From positions 1 to 64,000 of the forward strand of contig CAYPHY010000007.1 in NCBI GenBank assembly GCA_964410625.1: a stretch of 64,000 bases of DNA, read 5' to 3'. A program made the position numbers and the translations under genes. The notes below the pieces were generated by a model. The model saw nothing but the letters and a program-made list of their open reading frames with translations. It did not search any database and was not told the DNA's origin. The stretch comes from CAYPHY01 sp964410625. GTDB taxonomy: Bacteria; Chloroflexota; Anaerolineae; Promineifilales; Promineifilaceae. Shown piece after piece: positions 41,313 to 48,950 of the stretch (positions within the stretch are counted from its first letter, which is position 1; every line of letters begins with the position of its first letter).

Positions 41313-41640
41313 TTTGCCACTTTGATTCTAACGGCCGGTAAACCGTTACTATAAAAATCCTATCGTTGAACTCATCTATAGCCACAACTGCGTGAACAGG
41401 CTCATCTATTGATACTTTACCAATAACCAAACAGTTGGGCGAAGGACGATTGGTTGCTTCATAATCCTCAATTACTTCGCTCTGTTCCAACGCTGATTCG
41501 ACTTCTTCCCTGCTCAGACTCTCTCGCACAGCTTTCGTGATCGCATGTCTTGACCAAAGCACAAATCTTAGATCGCTATCTACACGATTCTTGGCTGCAA
41601 CGCGACGAATAAACGCTTCTTTCTGCGTAGGATTCATCAC
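41290..41640 (-). CDS. DUF4258 protein, candidate RelE/MqsR-like toxin
   Basis: 116 aa. Core reads FVLWSRHAITKAVRESLSREEVESALEQSEVIEDYEATNRPSPNCLVIGKV...HAVVAIDEFNDRIFIVTVYRP, a DUF4258 fold related to small RNase toxins (SRHA... start, closing VTVYRP). Overlaps the YgiT-type gene. Starts with two adjacent ATG codons; either may be used. More AT-rich than surrounding genes. Confidence 0.82.
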   Translation of the reverse strand: MMNPTQKEAFIRRVAAKNRVDSDLRFVLWSRHAITKAVRESLSREEVESALEQSEVIEDYEATNRPSPNCLVIGKVSIDEPVHAVVAIDEFNDRIFIVTVYRPLESKWQNDWKTRR

Positions 41641-41666
41641 TAATTCAGAATCCCGATCTAAATCAG

Positions 41667-44600
41667 TTATAATTCCCGATTCCGCATCGCACGATACGCC
41701 GCATAGACATGCTCTTTCTTCGCCCCATCACGGCGGACGATGCCCGCGTTGCGCATCCAGTCCGACCAGGCAAACCAGATCACCACCGGGACCTGGGCCA
41801 CATGCCGCTCCTGCACATGCTTGTAAATGTCTGTGAAATAGTTGGCGATTTCGGCGTAATGCTGCGGCCCGATCTCATTGTCGTCGGCCACGCCGATCTC
41901 GGTGATCCACAGCTTCAGGTCTGGGAACGCCTTCTTGTAGATGGCAAAAGCATCACCCAGCGTGCCATAATGTTGGCCCCAATCAAACGGCGCTTTGGTC
42001 GCCCAGCGCGTATAGGGGTGAATCCCTACCGCGTCCACTGGCAGCTTGCCGCCCAGCGCGGCCTGACAACGCTTCAAATAGTTGACCGTCTCCTCCGGTC
42101 CGGTCGCCATGCCGTTGAAGATGATCGGTGATTGCGGCGAATGGGCGCGGATGGCCGCGGCCGTCTCCCGCAATACCTTCGCAAACTCCTCTGGCTCGAC
42201 AAAGACGGAAGCAGGGTTGTTGCGCTTGTCCCCTTCGTTCCAAATCTGGTAGGCGACATCGGCCCCATACCGCTTATAACGCGCCGCGATCTGCGCCGCC
42301 ACCCCGGCCAACTGCCGTGCATAGCCGCCCCAATCGTTGTTGCCGGTCCAGGGGGCATTGGCCCATACCGTCTCCTGGTTGATGATGATCAACGACTTCA
42401 CGCCCTTCTGGTTGTAACTACGCACAATCGGATCATACTGGGCAAAGGCGGCGTTGATGTTTTCCCGCTCGGCCGCATTCGGCCGCGCCGCCAGCTTAAA
42501 GACAAAGCGCACCCACTCCAACCCCTTCAAATCGTCGCTGTCCACCGGATTGCTGTTTGGCGCGTCGGGGTTGATGTTCATCCCCCGCTGCAACAGCTTC
42601 GGCGCGGCCGGAGGCGTCGGTGGTGTGACTACTGGCGCAGGTGGCGTGACCGGCTGGCTGGAACGGTTGAAAATGGCATGGCGGATAATCTCGTGCAACG
42701 GTTGTCCGGCGCGGCCATACCGTTCGCGCAACGACGCCTCTTGCGGCGGAAAGAGCCAGGGATCGTTGATACGATAATCATCCCCGCTGCGGCCGACAAT
42801 CAACACCCAATGCTGGTCATTTTCGGTGTAGGGCGTGTGGGTGGTGAAGTCCACATGCACCGGGACCGGCACGCCACGACTCAGACTTTCGTCAATCCGC
42901 GCCGTAATGGTCGAACTGGAGGGGATGCAGCCCTCATAGATGATACGGCCGTACACCTGGCTCAGCGCGTTCCACTGCGTCAGATAAAGATTGACAAAGC
43001 CGCCGCGCGACACCATCGCATCGTTCAGGCGCGAGGGGTCGGTCTGTTCGCCCATCGCGTTGGCCGTCATCGCCAAACAGGTCACCAGACAACCAAACTG
43101 GCCGATGGTCTTCGTCGAACCGGCATGGCCCAGTCGTTTGTCCTTCCACAATGGGTCTTGCTGTGAGATAGGCGGGGTCAGCGACGCACCAGCGGGGAAT
43201 GGGACCTTGATCCGCACGTAGATCAACTGACCAAACGGCCGTCCCTGCGGGTCTTTCATGCGCCAATCCCCATAGTGGGTTCCGGGGCGCTCCGGGGCGA
43301 CCATATCAATCGAAACATTCACTTCCTGGCCGGGCGCGGCCGCGGGCAAGGGGAAGCTCTGTTTTCCCGTCATGGCAATCCCACCAACAAGGTTAATGGT
43401 ATAGCCTGCGCCCCAGGCGAGCGTGCCCGTATTCCGCACGCGCCAGGTCTTGGTAAAACGTTCGCCGGGCTGGATTACCTTGTCGTCGGGAATAGTCACA
43501 TCGGCGACATAGACGCTGTCGTTGGTCCCTGTCGGCTGCTCCACCGGCTTGGGGACGGACTCGATTCGCGCATAAATGATGTCGCCAAACAGTTGCCCGT
43601 CGGCATCGCGAAAACGCCAATCGCTGTAGTGCGTCCCCGGCGCATCGGGAACAACCATATCAATGGAGAACTCCACCTGCTGCCCTGGCTTAGCCGCTGG
43701 TAAGTGGTGTGTATTCGCCGCCCCCATGATGTTGCCTCCGGCGAAGACCGCCTGGAAGCCCGGCCCCCAGGCGACATTGCCGTTGTTCTCCATGCGCCAG
43801 GTCTTGGTGAATTTGCTTCCGGCCGTCAGCTTGACATCATCGGGAATGGTCACATCGAGGACAAAACGGGAGTTAGGTTGGCCGCCGATTCCCTTAGCCA
43901 AAGCTGCCGGCGGGGACATGGGGAACGCTTCCCCCTTCGCAAAGCCGAGCGACTCCAACATGCCCCCTAAAATCCCCTTCTCCTGTGGTTGTGCGAAGCG
44001 GTGGTTGAGGGTAAAGGTGGTCAACGGCTTGATCAGCCGCCGCACCTGCTTGTCGAGCGGCGTGTTGCCTTCCAACCGCCACAAGGCGGCCCCTAGCAGT
44101 TCGGGAAAACGGGCATACAGTTCGCCCACCGCCTCAATGTCGGCCAGGGCGCGATTGGCCGAACTGGGGATGCGGTCGAGCGTCCAGCCCCAGCGGGTGA
44201 TCAAGACCGGCGGCCGCGCCACCCGTTGCCGCTGGCAGGCGAGGTAGAGGCGTTGGAAGCGGCCGATATGGTCATCTCGCCGGTACCAGATGTCCTGTAC
44301 ATCCCCGCTCAGCTCGCGCAGGGCGACCCCCAAACGGCCAGGGTTCTGCTCACAGAGCTTCAGGAAACGGGCCATCCCCGCCGTGTTCCACACCTCCGCA
44401 TCCGGCGCATTGGTTTCAAAGGAGAGCGCAGCCAGCCGGTAGCCATCCCTCAGCGCCAGTTGCCCCAACTCAAAGACAAAGTCACCGAGCCAAATGTCAA
44501 ACGGCCGTTCCGTGCGCGGGCTGTCCATGATCTCCACCCAGGTGGTTTCCTTATTCAGATCGGCCGGGAAACCGTCGCGGTGGGCGACCCAAAAGCGACC

Positions 44601-44846
44601 GGCGGCCGCTACCGGATTCTGGTTGTAATCGGGTTGTGCCGGACCTTTGGTGCTACGATAGACAATGGTATGGGGGGTTTCGGAAGCCTGGGCGATCCCC
44701 TGCGCCTCCAACAAGCCGCTGGTCGTATCCTCCGTTGCCAGGAAAAAGGGGATCCCCGCTTCATCCAACTCGGTCATCCACTCCAGCAAAGCGGATAGCG
44801 GCCGCTCACCGGCGCTGTAGATGCCAATCTTATTAAAAACGCTCAT
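41667..44846 (-). CDS. Multidomain hydrolase: two Ig-like, papain-like and glycoside hydrolase domains
   Basis: 1059 aa, CAGGAG before the ATG. Residues 1-310 are a barrel-like region (IGIYSAGERPLSALLEWM, WVEIMDSPRTERPFDIWLGDFVFELGQLAL). Two NBR1-type Ig-like domains follow at about 325-430 and 440-550, each with FTKTWR...VAWG(P/A)G and PGTHY(S/G)DWR. Then comes a C39-like papain-fold domain at about 570-730 (Cys in GQFGCLVTCLAM, His in DQHWVLIVG, RINDPW) and a Pro/Val linker. A clan GH-A domain ends the protein, with IWNEGDK (acid/base) and LWITEIGVAD (nucleophile). No signal peptide is visible although all parts suggest an outside role, so it may use another export route or be released by lysis. 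Confidence 0.85.
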   Translation of the reverse strand: MSVFNKIGIYSAGERPLSALLEWMTELDEAGIPFFLATEDTTSGLLEAQGIAQASETPHTIVYRSTKGPAQPDYNQNPVAAAGRFWVAHRDGFPADLNKETTWVEIMDSPRTERPFDIWLGDFVFELGQLALRDGYRLAALSFETNAPDAEVWNTAGMARFLKLCEQNPGRLGVALRELSGDVQDIWYRRDDHIGRFQRLYLACQRQRVARPPVLITRWGWTLDRIPSSANRALADIEAVGELYARFPELLGAALWRLEGNTPLDKQVRRLIKPLTTFTLNHRFAQPQEKGILGGMLESLGFAKGEAFPMSPPAALAKGIGGQPNSRFVLDVTIPDDVKLTAGSKFTKTWRMENNGNVAWGPGFQAVFAGGNIMGAANTHHLPAAKPGQQVEFSIDMVVPDAPGTHYSDWRFRDADGQLFGDIIYARIESVPKPVEQPTGTNDSVYVADVTIPDDKVIQPGERFTKTWRVRNTGTLAWGAGYTINLVGGIAMTGKQSFPLPAAAPGQEVNVSIDMVAPERPGTHYGDWRMKDPQGRPFGQLIYVRIKVPFPAGASLTPPISQQDPLWKDKRLGHAGSTKTIGQFGCLVTCLAMTANAMGEQTDPSRLNDAMVSRGGFVNLYLTQWNALSQVYGRIIYEGCIPSSSTITARIDESLSRGVPVPVHVDFTTHTPYTENDQHWVLIVGRSGDDYRINDPWLFPPQEASLRERYGRAGQPLHEIIRHAIFNRSSQPVTPPAPVVTPPTPPAAPKLLQRGMNINPDAPNSNPVDSDDLKGLEWVRFVFKLAARPNAAERENINAAFAQYDPIVRSYNQKGVKSLIIINQETVWANAPWTGNNDWGGYARQLAGVAAQIAARYKRYGADVAYQIWNEGDKRNNPASVFVEPEEFAKVLRETAAAIRAHSPQSPIIFNGMATGPEETVNYLKRCQAALGGKLPVDAVGIHPYTRWATKAPFDWGQHYGTLGDAFAIYKKAFPDLKLWITEIGVADDNEIGPQHYAEIANYFTDIYKHVQERHVAQVPVVIWFAWSDWMRNAGIVRRDGAKKEHVYAAYRAMRNREL

Positions 44847-44870
44847 GTTGCACTACTCCTGAGACGATAG

Positions 44871-44925
44871 CAACGAATTTCGCGAATATAGGCTCTATTC
44901 GTGAAAATTCGTGTAAATTCGTGGA
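44871..44925. repeat. Intergenic hairpin repeat, 'cacgaat' family (short member)
   Basis: acgaatttcgcgaatatagg against ctattcgtgaaaattcgtgtaaattcgtgg, in the leader of the multidomain hydrolase gene. Confidence 0.6.
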
Positions 44926-44976
44926 TCACTTTTTCGGCTCACCATCCTCCATGGAACGGTTCCCTCACGTTGCCCT

Positions 44977-45007
44977 ATTATAACCGAAACCTACTATAAT
45001 ATGTCAA
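44977..45007 (-). promoter_or_regulatory. Candidate promoter for the multidomain hydrolase gene
   Basis: Minus strand TTGACA at 45007-45002 and TATAAT at 44982-44977, both consensus, with a 19-bp spacer. It lies 131 bp before the ATG at 44846. Confidence 0.5.
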
Positions 45008-45091
45008 GTTAATCAGGCGTTTTGGGTGATCAAGGGGACAAAATGGCTACAGTTCTGATGGTTTGCGGCATTTCGGCTATAATTATCGCTG

Positions 45092-46327
45092 ATGCAGATT
45101 ACCCTGACTGAACAGACACCAGCTGTTTTCCCCCCGCAAATGGTACCGGCCGAGTTGGGCGAAACGCTGTGGCGTGTTTACGATGAGCAACACAGCCGTC
45201 TCCAGGTCGAATTTCCCAGCCCGAAAACGGGCGATCAGTGGCGGCTGACGGCACAGGATTGGGTCGGCCACATCCCCCTCGCCGCCGATTTCAGCCTGAC
45301 CATCCTGCCCAAGACGCCCTTACACAACCTTTTCGCGATGTGGGAGTATGCCTACGGACTACGCAGCTTTGAATGGTTGGCGGGGCAAACGGCCGTCACC
45401 TCCTTCGACGCCTTCTATGAGCAAATCGCCGCCCTGCTGGCGCAGCGTGTGCTGGAGCGTGGCCGTAAAGGACTCTACCGAGCCTACTTGCCGCGCGAAG
45501 CCCCCCTGCCTTACGTGCGCGGGCAGGTGCACTTTGCCGACTATCGCCCCACCGAGGCCACGCTGACCTGTCGCTATGATGAACAGACGGCCGACATCCC
45601 CGACAACCAGATTCCTGCCTACACGCTGGGGCTGATCGCTCGCGGCCGTCGTTGCCGCCCGGAGATAGAGGCGCAAATCCGCCGCGCTTACCACTTGCTC
45701 GCTGGCACGGTAACATGGCGGCCGTTTACTGTCGCGGATTGCCTCGGCCGTCACTACAATCGCCTCAACGACGACTACCGCCTGATCCACGCTCTCTGCC
45801 GCTTCTTCCTTGAAGGCTACAGCGGCCCAAGCCACCATAGCGGCGAGCAACTGATGGCCCCCTTCCTGTTCAACATGCCCCGCCTCTATGAGCAATTTGT
45901 GGCTGAATGGTTGCGGCTGCATCTACCAAGCCCCTGGCGGCTGCAGATTCAAGAAAGCGTCACTGTTGGCTCCGGCGACCTCGACAGCCATGATGGGTTG
46001 CGCTTTGAAATTGATCTGGTGATTTTGGACGAGGACGGCCGCGCCGTCGCCATTCTCGACACCAAGTATAAAACCCCTGACCAGCCCGACACGCGCGACT
46101 TCAGCCAGGTGGTTACCTATGCGCGGATCAAGGGTTGCGGCCAGGCGGCGCTGGTCTATCCCGCCCCGCTGGCGCGGCCGCTCGATGTCCGCCTGCGCGA
46201 TACCCGCGTCCGTAGCCTGACCTTCGACCTCGGCGACGACCTGGAACACAGCGGACAACGGTTCCTCGACTCGCTGCTGTCAATGCTCCACCACTCAGAA
46301 ACCGCCCTCGCCGATGCCTACCTTTAA
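45092..46327 (+). CDS. McrC-like nuclease subunit without McrB
   Basis: 411 aa. The N-terminal region resembles McrC (MQITLTEQTPA...WVGHIPLAADFSLTILPKTPLHNLFAMWEYAYGL). The C-terminal part is a PD-(D/E)xK nuclease core: LRFEIDLVILDEDGRAVAILDTKYK, with Asp, then Asp-x-Lys. McrC partners an AAA+ GTPase McrB in modified-DNA restriction; no McrB lies on either side in this window. A TATAAT at 45078-45083 stands just eight bases before the ATG and no ribosome-binding site is seen, so the mRNA may be leaderless. The stop overlaps the next gene by 14 nt. It could act with a distant McrB or serve another DNA-repair role. Confidence 0.82.
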   Translation: MQITLTEQTPAVFPPQMVPAELGETLWRVYDEQHSRLQVEFPSPKTGDQWRLTAQDWVGHIPLAADFSLTILPKTPLHNLFAMWEYAYGLRSFEWLAGQTAVTSFDAFYEQIAALLAQRVLERGRKGLYRAYLPREAPLPYVRGQVHFADYRPTEATLTCRYDEQTADIPDNQIPAYTLGLIARGRRCRPEIEAQIRRAYHLLAGTVTWRPFTVADCLGRHYNRLNDDYRLIHALCRFFLEGYSGPSHHSGEQLMAPFLFNMPRLYEQFVAEWLRLHLPSPWRLQIQESVTVGSGDLDSHDGLRFEIDLVILDEDGRAVAILDTKYKTPDQPDTRDFSQVVTYARIKGCGQAALVYPAPLARPLDVRLRDTRVRSLTFDLGDDLEHSGQRFLDSLLSMLHHSETALADAYL

Positions 46328-48488
46328 CCGCCAGCGCGAACTGTTCCTGTTACTGCTGATCATCCTGCTCGGCGCGTTCTTGCGCCTACACCGCCTGGAT
46401 AGCTTGCCGCCGGGCGATGGCTATGATGTCGCGCAATATGGGGTGGACGCGCTGCAAATTCTCGAAGGGGCGCGGCCGATCTTCCTGGAAAGCAACTTCG
46501 GCCGTGAAGTCCTCTTCAGCTACCTCGTCGCCCTCGTCTACCACGCCACCGGCCCCGGCTCCTTCGGCATCCACCTCACCTCCGCGCTGATCGGCATCCT
46601 GACCATCCCGGCGGTGTATTTGGTGGCGCGGGCGTTGCCGGGAAAGTCAGAGACCAGGAGACTAAGAGATTGGGAGACTATAACCTCTCAATCTCCCAGT
46701 CTCCCAGTCTCCCAGTCTCCCAGTCTCTCCCTCCACTTCCCCCTCCTCGCCGCCCTGCTAACCGCCATCTCCTACTGGCATCTGAACTGGAGCCGGGTGG
46801 GGTTGCGGGTGATTTTGGTTCCCTTTTTCGCCTGCCTGATCTTTTATTTCTTGTGGCGCGGCTTGCGGACGAGTAGACGATTGGATTTTGCCGCCGCCGG
46901 TAGCTTGCTCGGTCTCAGCCTCTACACCTACCAGGCGGCGCGACTGCTGCCGCTGCTGGTGCTGGCCGCCTTCATCCTCTGGGCGATTGCCCAACGTCGC
47001 TTCGGCCGATCCGACCTGCTCAATCTGCTACTCACCTTTGGCCTGGCCTTGCTCGTCTTTGCCCCGATGGGCCTCTACGCCCTACAAAACCCCGGCCAAC
47101 TGAGCGTCCGCGCCGAGCAAGCGGTGCTGCTCGACCGCGAACGGCCGCTGCTCGAACAACTGCCCACCCTGCTCGGCCAAAGCCAGGCCGCTTTGCTGAT
47201 GTACAACATTCGCGGCGACGACGAGCCGATGTTCACGCTCGCCGGACGGCCGTCGCTCAATCCCTTCCTTTCCCTCTTCTTCCTCCTCGGCCTCGCCCTT
47301 TGCCTCTGGCGCTGGCGGCGGCCGAGCTACCTCTTCCTCCTCGGCTGGCTAGCAGCGATGACTACCCCGGCGATGATCGCCAGCCAGGCCGCCACCGCCA
47401 AACGGGCGTTGGGCGCGTTTCCGGCGGCCGTACTGTTGATCGCTACAGGGATGGTGTGGGTGGTGCAGGTGGCAGGTGGCAGGATGCGCGGGAGCAGAGG
47501 AGCAGGGGAGCAGAGGAGCAGGGGAGAGCAGAGGGCCGTGCGTACTGGTCAATCTCCAATCTCTAATCTCCAATCTCCCAGTCTCCTAATCTCCAAGTCT
47601 CTCACTCTCCTGCTTATAGCCGGGCTGCTCTATTCGGCGGCCGTCACCTGGCGCGATTACTTTGTGGTCTGGGCCGGTGACCCGGATTTGCCGATTCATT
47701 TCCAGGTAGACCATGCCGAGATTGGGAAATACATCGGCCGTCTACCCGCCGAGGAAACGCTTTTTCTCTCCCCCTATCCCGCCGAGCAGCCGGTGATCCA
47801 GCTACATTCCGGGCTGCATCCGAATGTGAGGAGCTATAACGGCCGCCACTGCCTGATCTATCCCAACCCGGCAGCGGCTACGTCCACAACCTACCTTATC
47901 GTCCCTGGCTTTGAGGATCGCAGCCTGGAACAGTTGCAGCTTGATTTTCCAGAAGGGGAATTAACCGCTGGCCCCTTGCGGCCGAACAGCGACCGGCCCT
48001 ATTACCACGCCTTCCAGATTGCTGCGGGCGCACAACCGGCGACGGCTCCGGCGCAAACGGCCGTCGCTAACTGGAACAACGTGATCGAATTGCTTGGTTA
48101 TGACCTGCAACCGGCCGCCCCCCAACCCGGCGACACGCTCACGCTAACGCTCTACTATCGCGCCCTGGCCGAAACCCCCATCCACTACACCGCCTTTGTC
48201 CACTTGCTGGGCGACCCCAACCGGCCTAACCCGCAAAGCGGCAGCCCGCTGTGGAGCCAATCAGACAGCGAGCCATGCCAGGGTGGTTTGCCCACCGGCC
48301 GTTGGCGCCAGGGAGAAATCATCCGCGATACCATCACCTTGACCCTCCCCACCGACTTGCCCGCTGGCGACTACCGGCTGGTCACCGGCTTTTACACCTG
48401 GCCTGACCTCAGCCGTCTGGCGATTATAGAAGCGGATCGGCCGACAGCCGATCAAAGCCTCATCCTCCAAACCATCAGACTTCGATAG
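46314..48488 (+). CDS. GT39-like membrane glycosyltransferase with extracytoplasmic beta domain
   Basis: 724 aa. The N-terminal membrane part has a GT-C catalytic loop LPPGDGYDVAQYGVDALQILEGARPIF (about 31-57, acidic pair) and about a dozen helices. The C-terminal part (from about 590) has VIELLGYDLQPAAPQPGDTLTLTLYYRALAETPIHYTAFVHLL, a beta-sandwich module shared with the protein at 57545-59347. Two insertions of dispersed-repeat DNA are read in frame (46648-46735 and 47464-47610), lengthening cytoplasmic loops with Ser/Pro/Gln- and Gly/Arg-rich text. The start overlaps the McrC-like gene by 14 nt. Likely uses a lipid-linked sugar; acceptor unknown. Confidence 0.8.
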   Translation: MPTFNRQRELFLLLLIILLGAFLRLHRLDSLPPGDGYDVAQYGVDALQILEGARPIFLESNFGREVLFSYLVALVYHATGPGSFGIHLTSALIGILTIPAVYLVARALPGKSETRRLRDWETITSQSPSLPVSQSPSLSLHFPLLAALLTAISYWHLNWSRVGLRVILVPFFACLIFYFLWRGLRTSRRLDFAAAGSLLGLSLYTYQAARLLPLLVLAAFILWAIAQRRFGRSDLLNLLLTFGLALLVFAPMGLYALQNPGQLSVRAEQAVLLDRERPLLEQLPTLLGQSQAALLMYNIRGDDEPMFTLAGRPSLNPFLSLFFLLGLALCLWRWRRPSYLFLLGWLAAMTTPAMIASQAATAKRALGAFPAAVLLIATGMVWVVQVAGGRMRGSRGAGEQRSRGEQRAVRTGQSPISNLQSPSLLISKSLTLLLIAGLLYSAAVTWRDYFVVWAGDPDLPIHFQVDHAEIGKYIGRLPAEETLFLSPYPAEQPVIQLHSGLHPNVRSYNGRHCLIYPNPAAATSTTYLIVPGFEDRSLEQLQLDFPEGELTAGPLRPNSDRPYYHAFQIAAGAQPATAPAQTAVANWNNVIELLGYDLQPAAPQPGDTLTLTLYYRALAETPIHYTAFVHLLGDPNRPNPQSGSPLWSQSDSEPCQGGLPTGRWRQGEIIRDTITLTLPTDLPAGDYRLVTGFYTWPDLSRLAIIEADRPTADQSLILQTIRLR
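46648..46735. repeat. In-frame 'gagactgggagact/agtctcccagtctc' hairpin repeat
   Basis: Both arms are present (agagaccaggagactaagagattgggag; ctctcaatctcccagtctcc and further ctcccagt units) inside the coding frame. They are translated as a loop of Arg/Glu then repeated Ser-Gln-Ser-Pro text. Same family as the intergenic hairpin at 32279-32368. Confidence 0.85.
47464..47610. repeat. In-frame composite repeat (gagcaggggagcag and tctccaatctc words)
   Basis: A gcaggtggcagg tract, several gagcagaggagcagggg units, then aatctccaatctctaatctccaatctcc, all in frame within the GT39-like gene. It combines three word families that are otherwise intergenic in this window. Confidence 0.85.
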
Positions 48489-48950
48489 ATAGGCTTCAAG
48501 TGGCTCACGCAAAGGCGCTAAGGGCGCAAAGGGGCACCCTGAAAACTTGGCGTCCTTTGCGCCTTGGCGTAAGATTTCATTACAGTCGTCCATCAAGTTA
48601 GTGTCTATATCCTCTCTACATTATTACCCAACGAAAACTGAGCAAAATGGGTCGTTGTTGGCCTATTGTCGCCAGGGATAGAATAGGTGAAGGGAACGGG
48701 CTATCGTGCTTGTTTACCGTGTGTGTGACAGAACTCGGATCAAGTTTGACCAAATCTTGATTGTCCAAAACTTGATTTGTCTAAATCGTGTTGAATCCTT
48801 TGTGTTAGAACGTATACAGCACTCTCCCCGGTGGCTCTACACCAAAATAAACATACCCCTACCTCCGTGTGTATAAGGTATTGACCAGCATGATCAGCCT
48901 GAATCCGTATCCAAACCATGCAATGGATTTGTAGTAGTAAGGAGCAAATG
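48489..48950. other. 462-bp spacer: repeat hairpin, small hairpin, promoter region
   Basis: A 'gcaaaggcgctaagg' repeat hairpin at 48504-48580 follows the GT39-like stop. At 48739-48776 ATCAAGTTT pairs with AAACTTGAT around a Thr/Leu-poor AT-rich loop; this could be an operator or a leader hairpin for the nucleotidase gene. No gene was seen; several short open frames lack ribosome-binding sites. Confidence 0.5.

Noticed and set aside
41667..44846. Endolysin in a prophage
   Set aside because: No phage structural, integrase or terminase genes are nearby, so a prophage context is unsupported.
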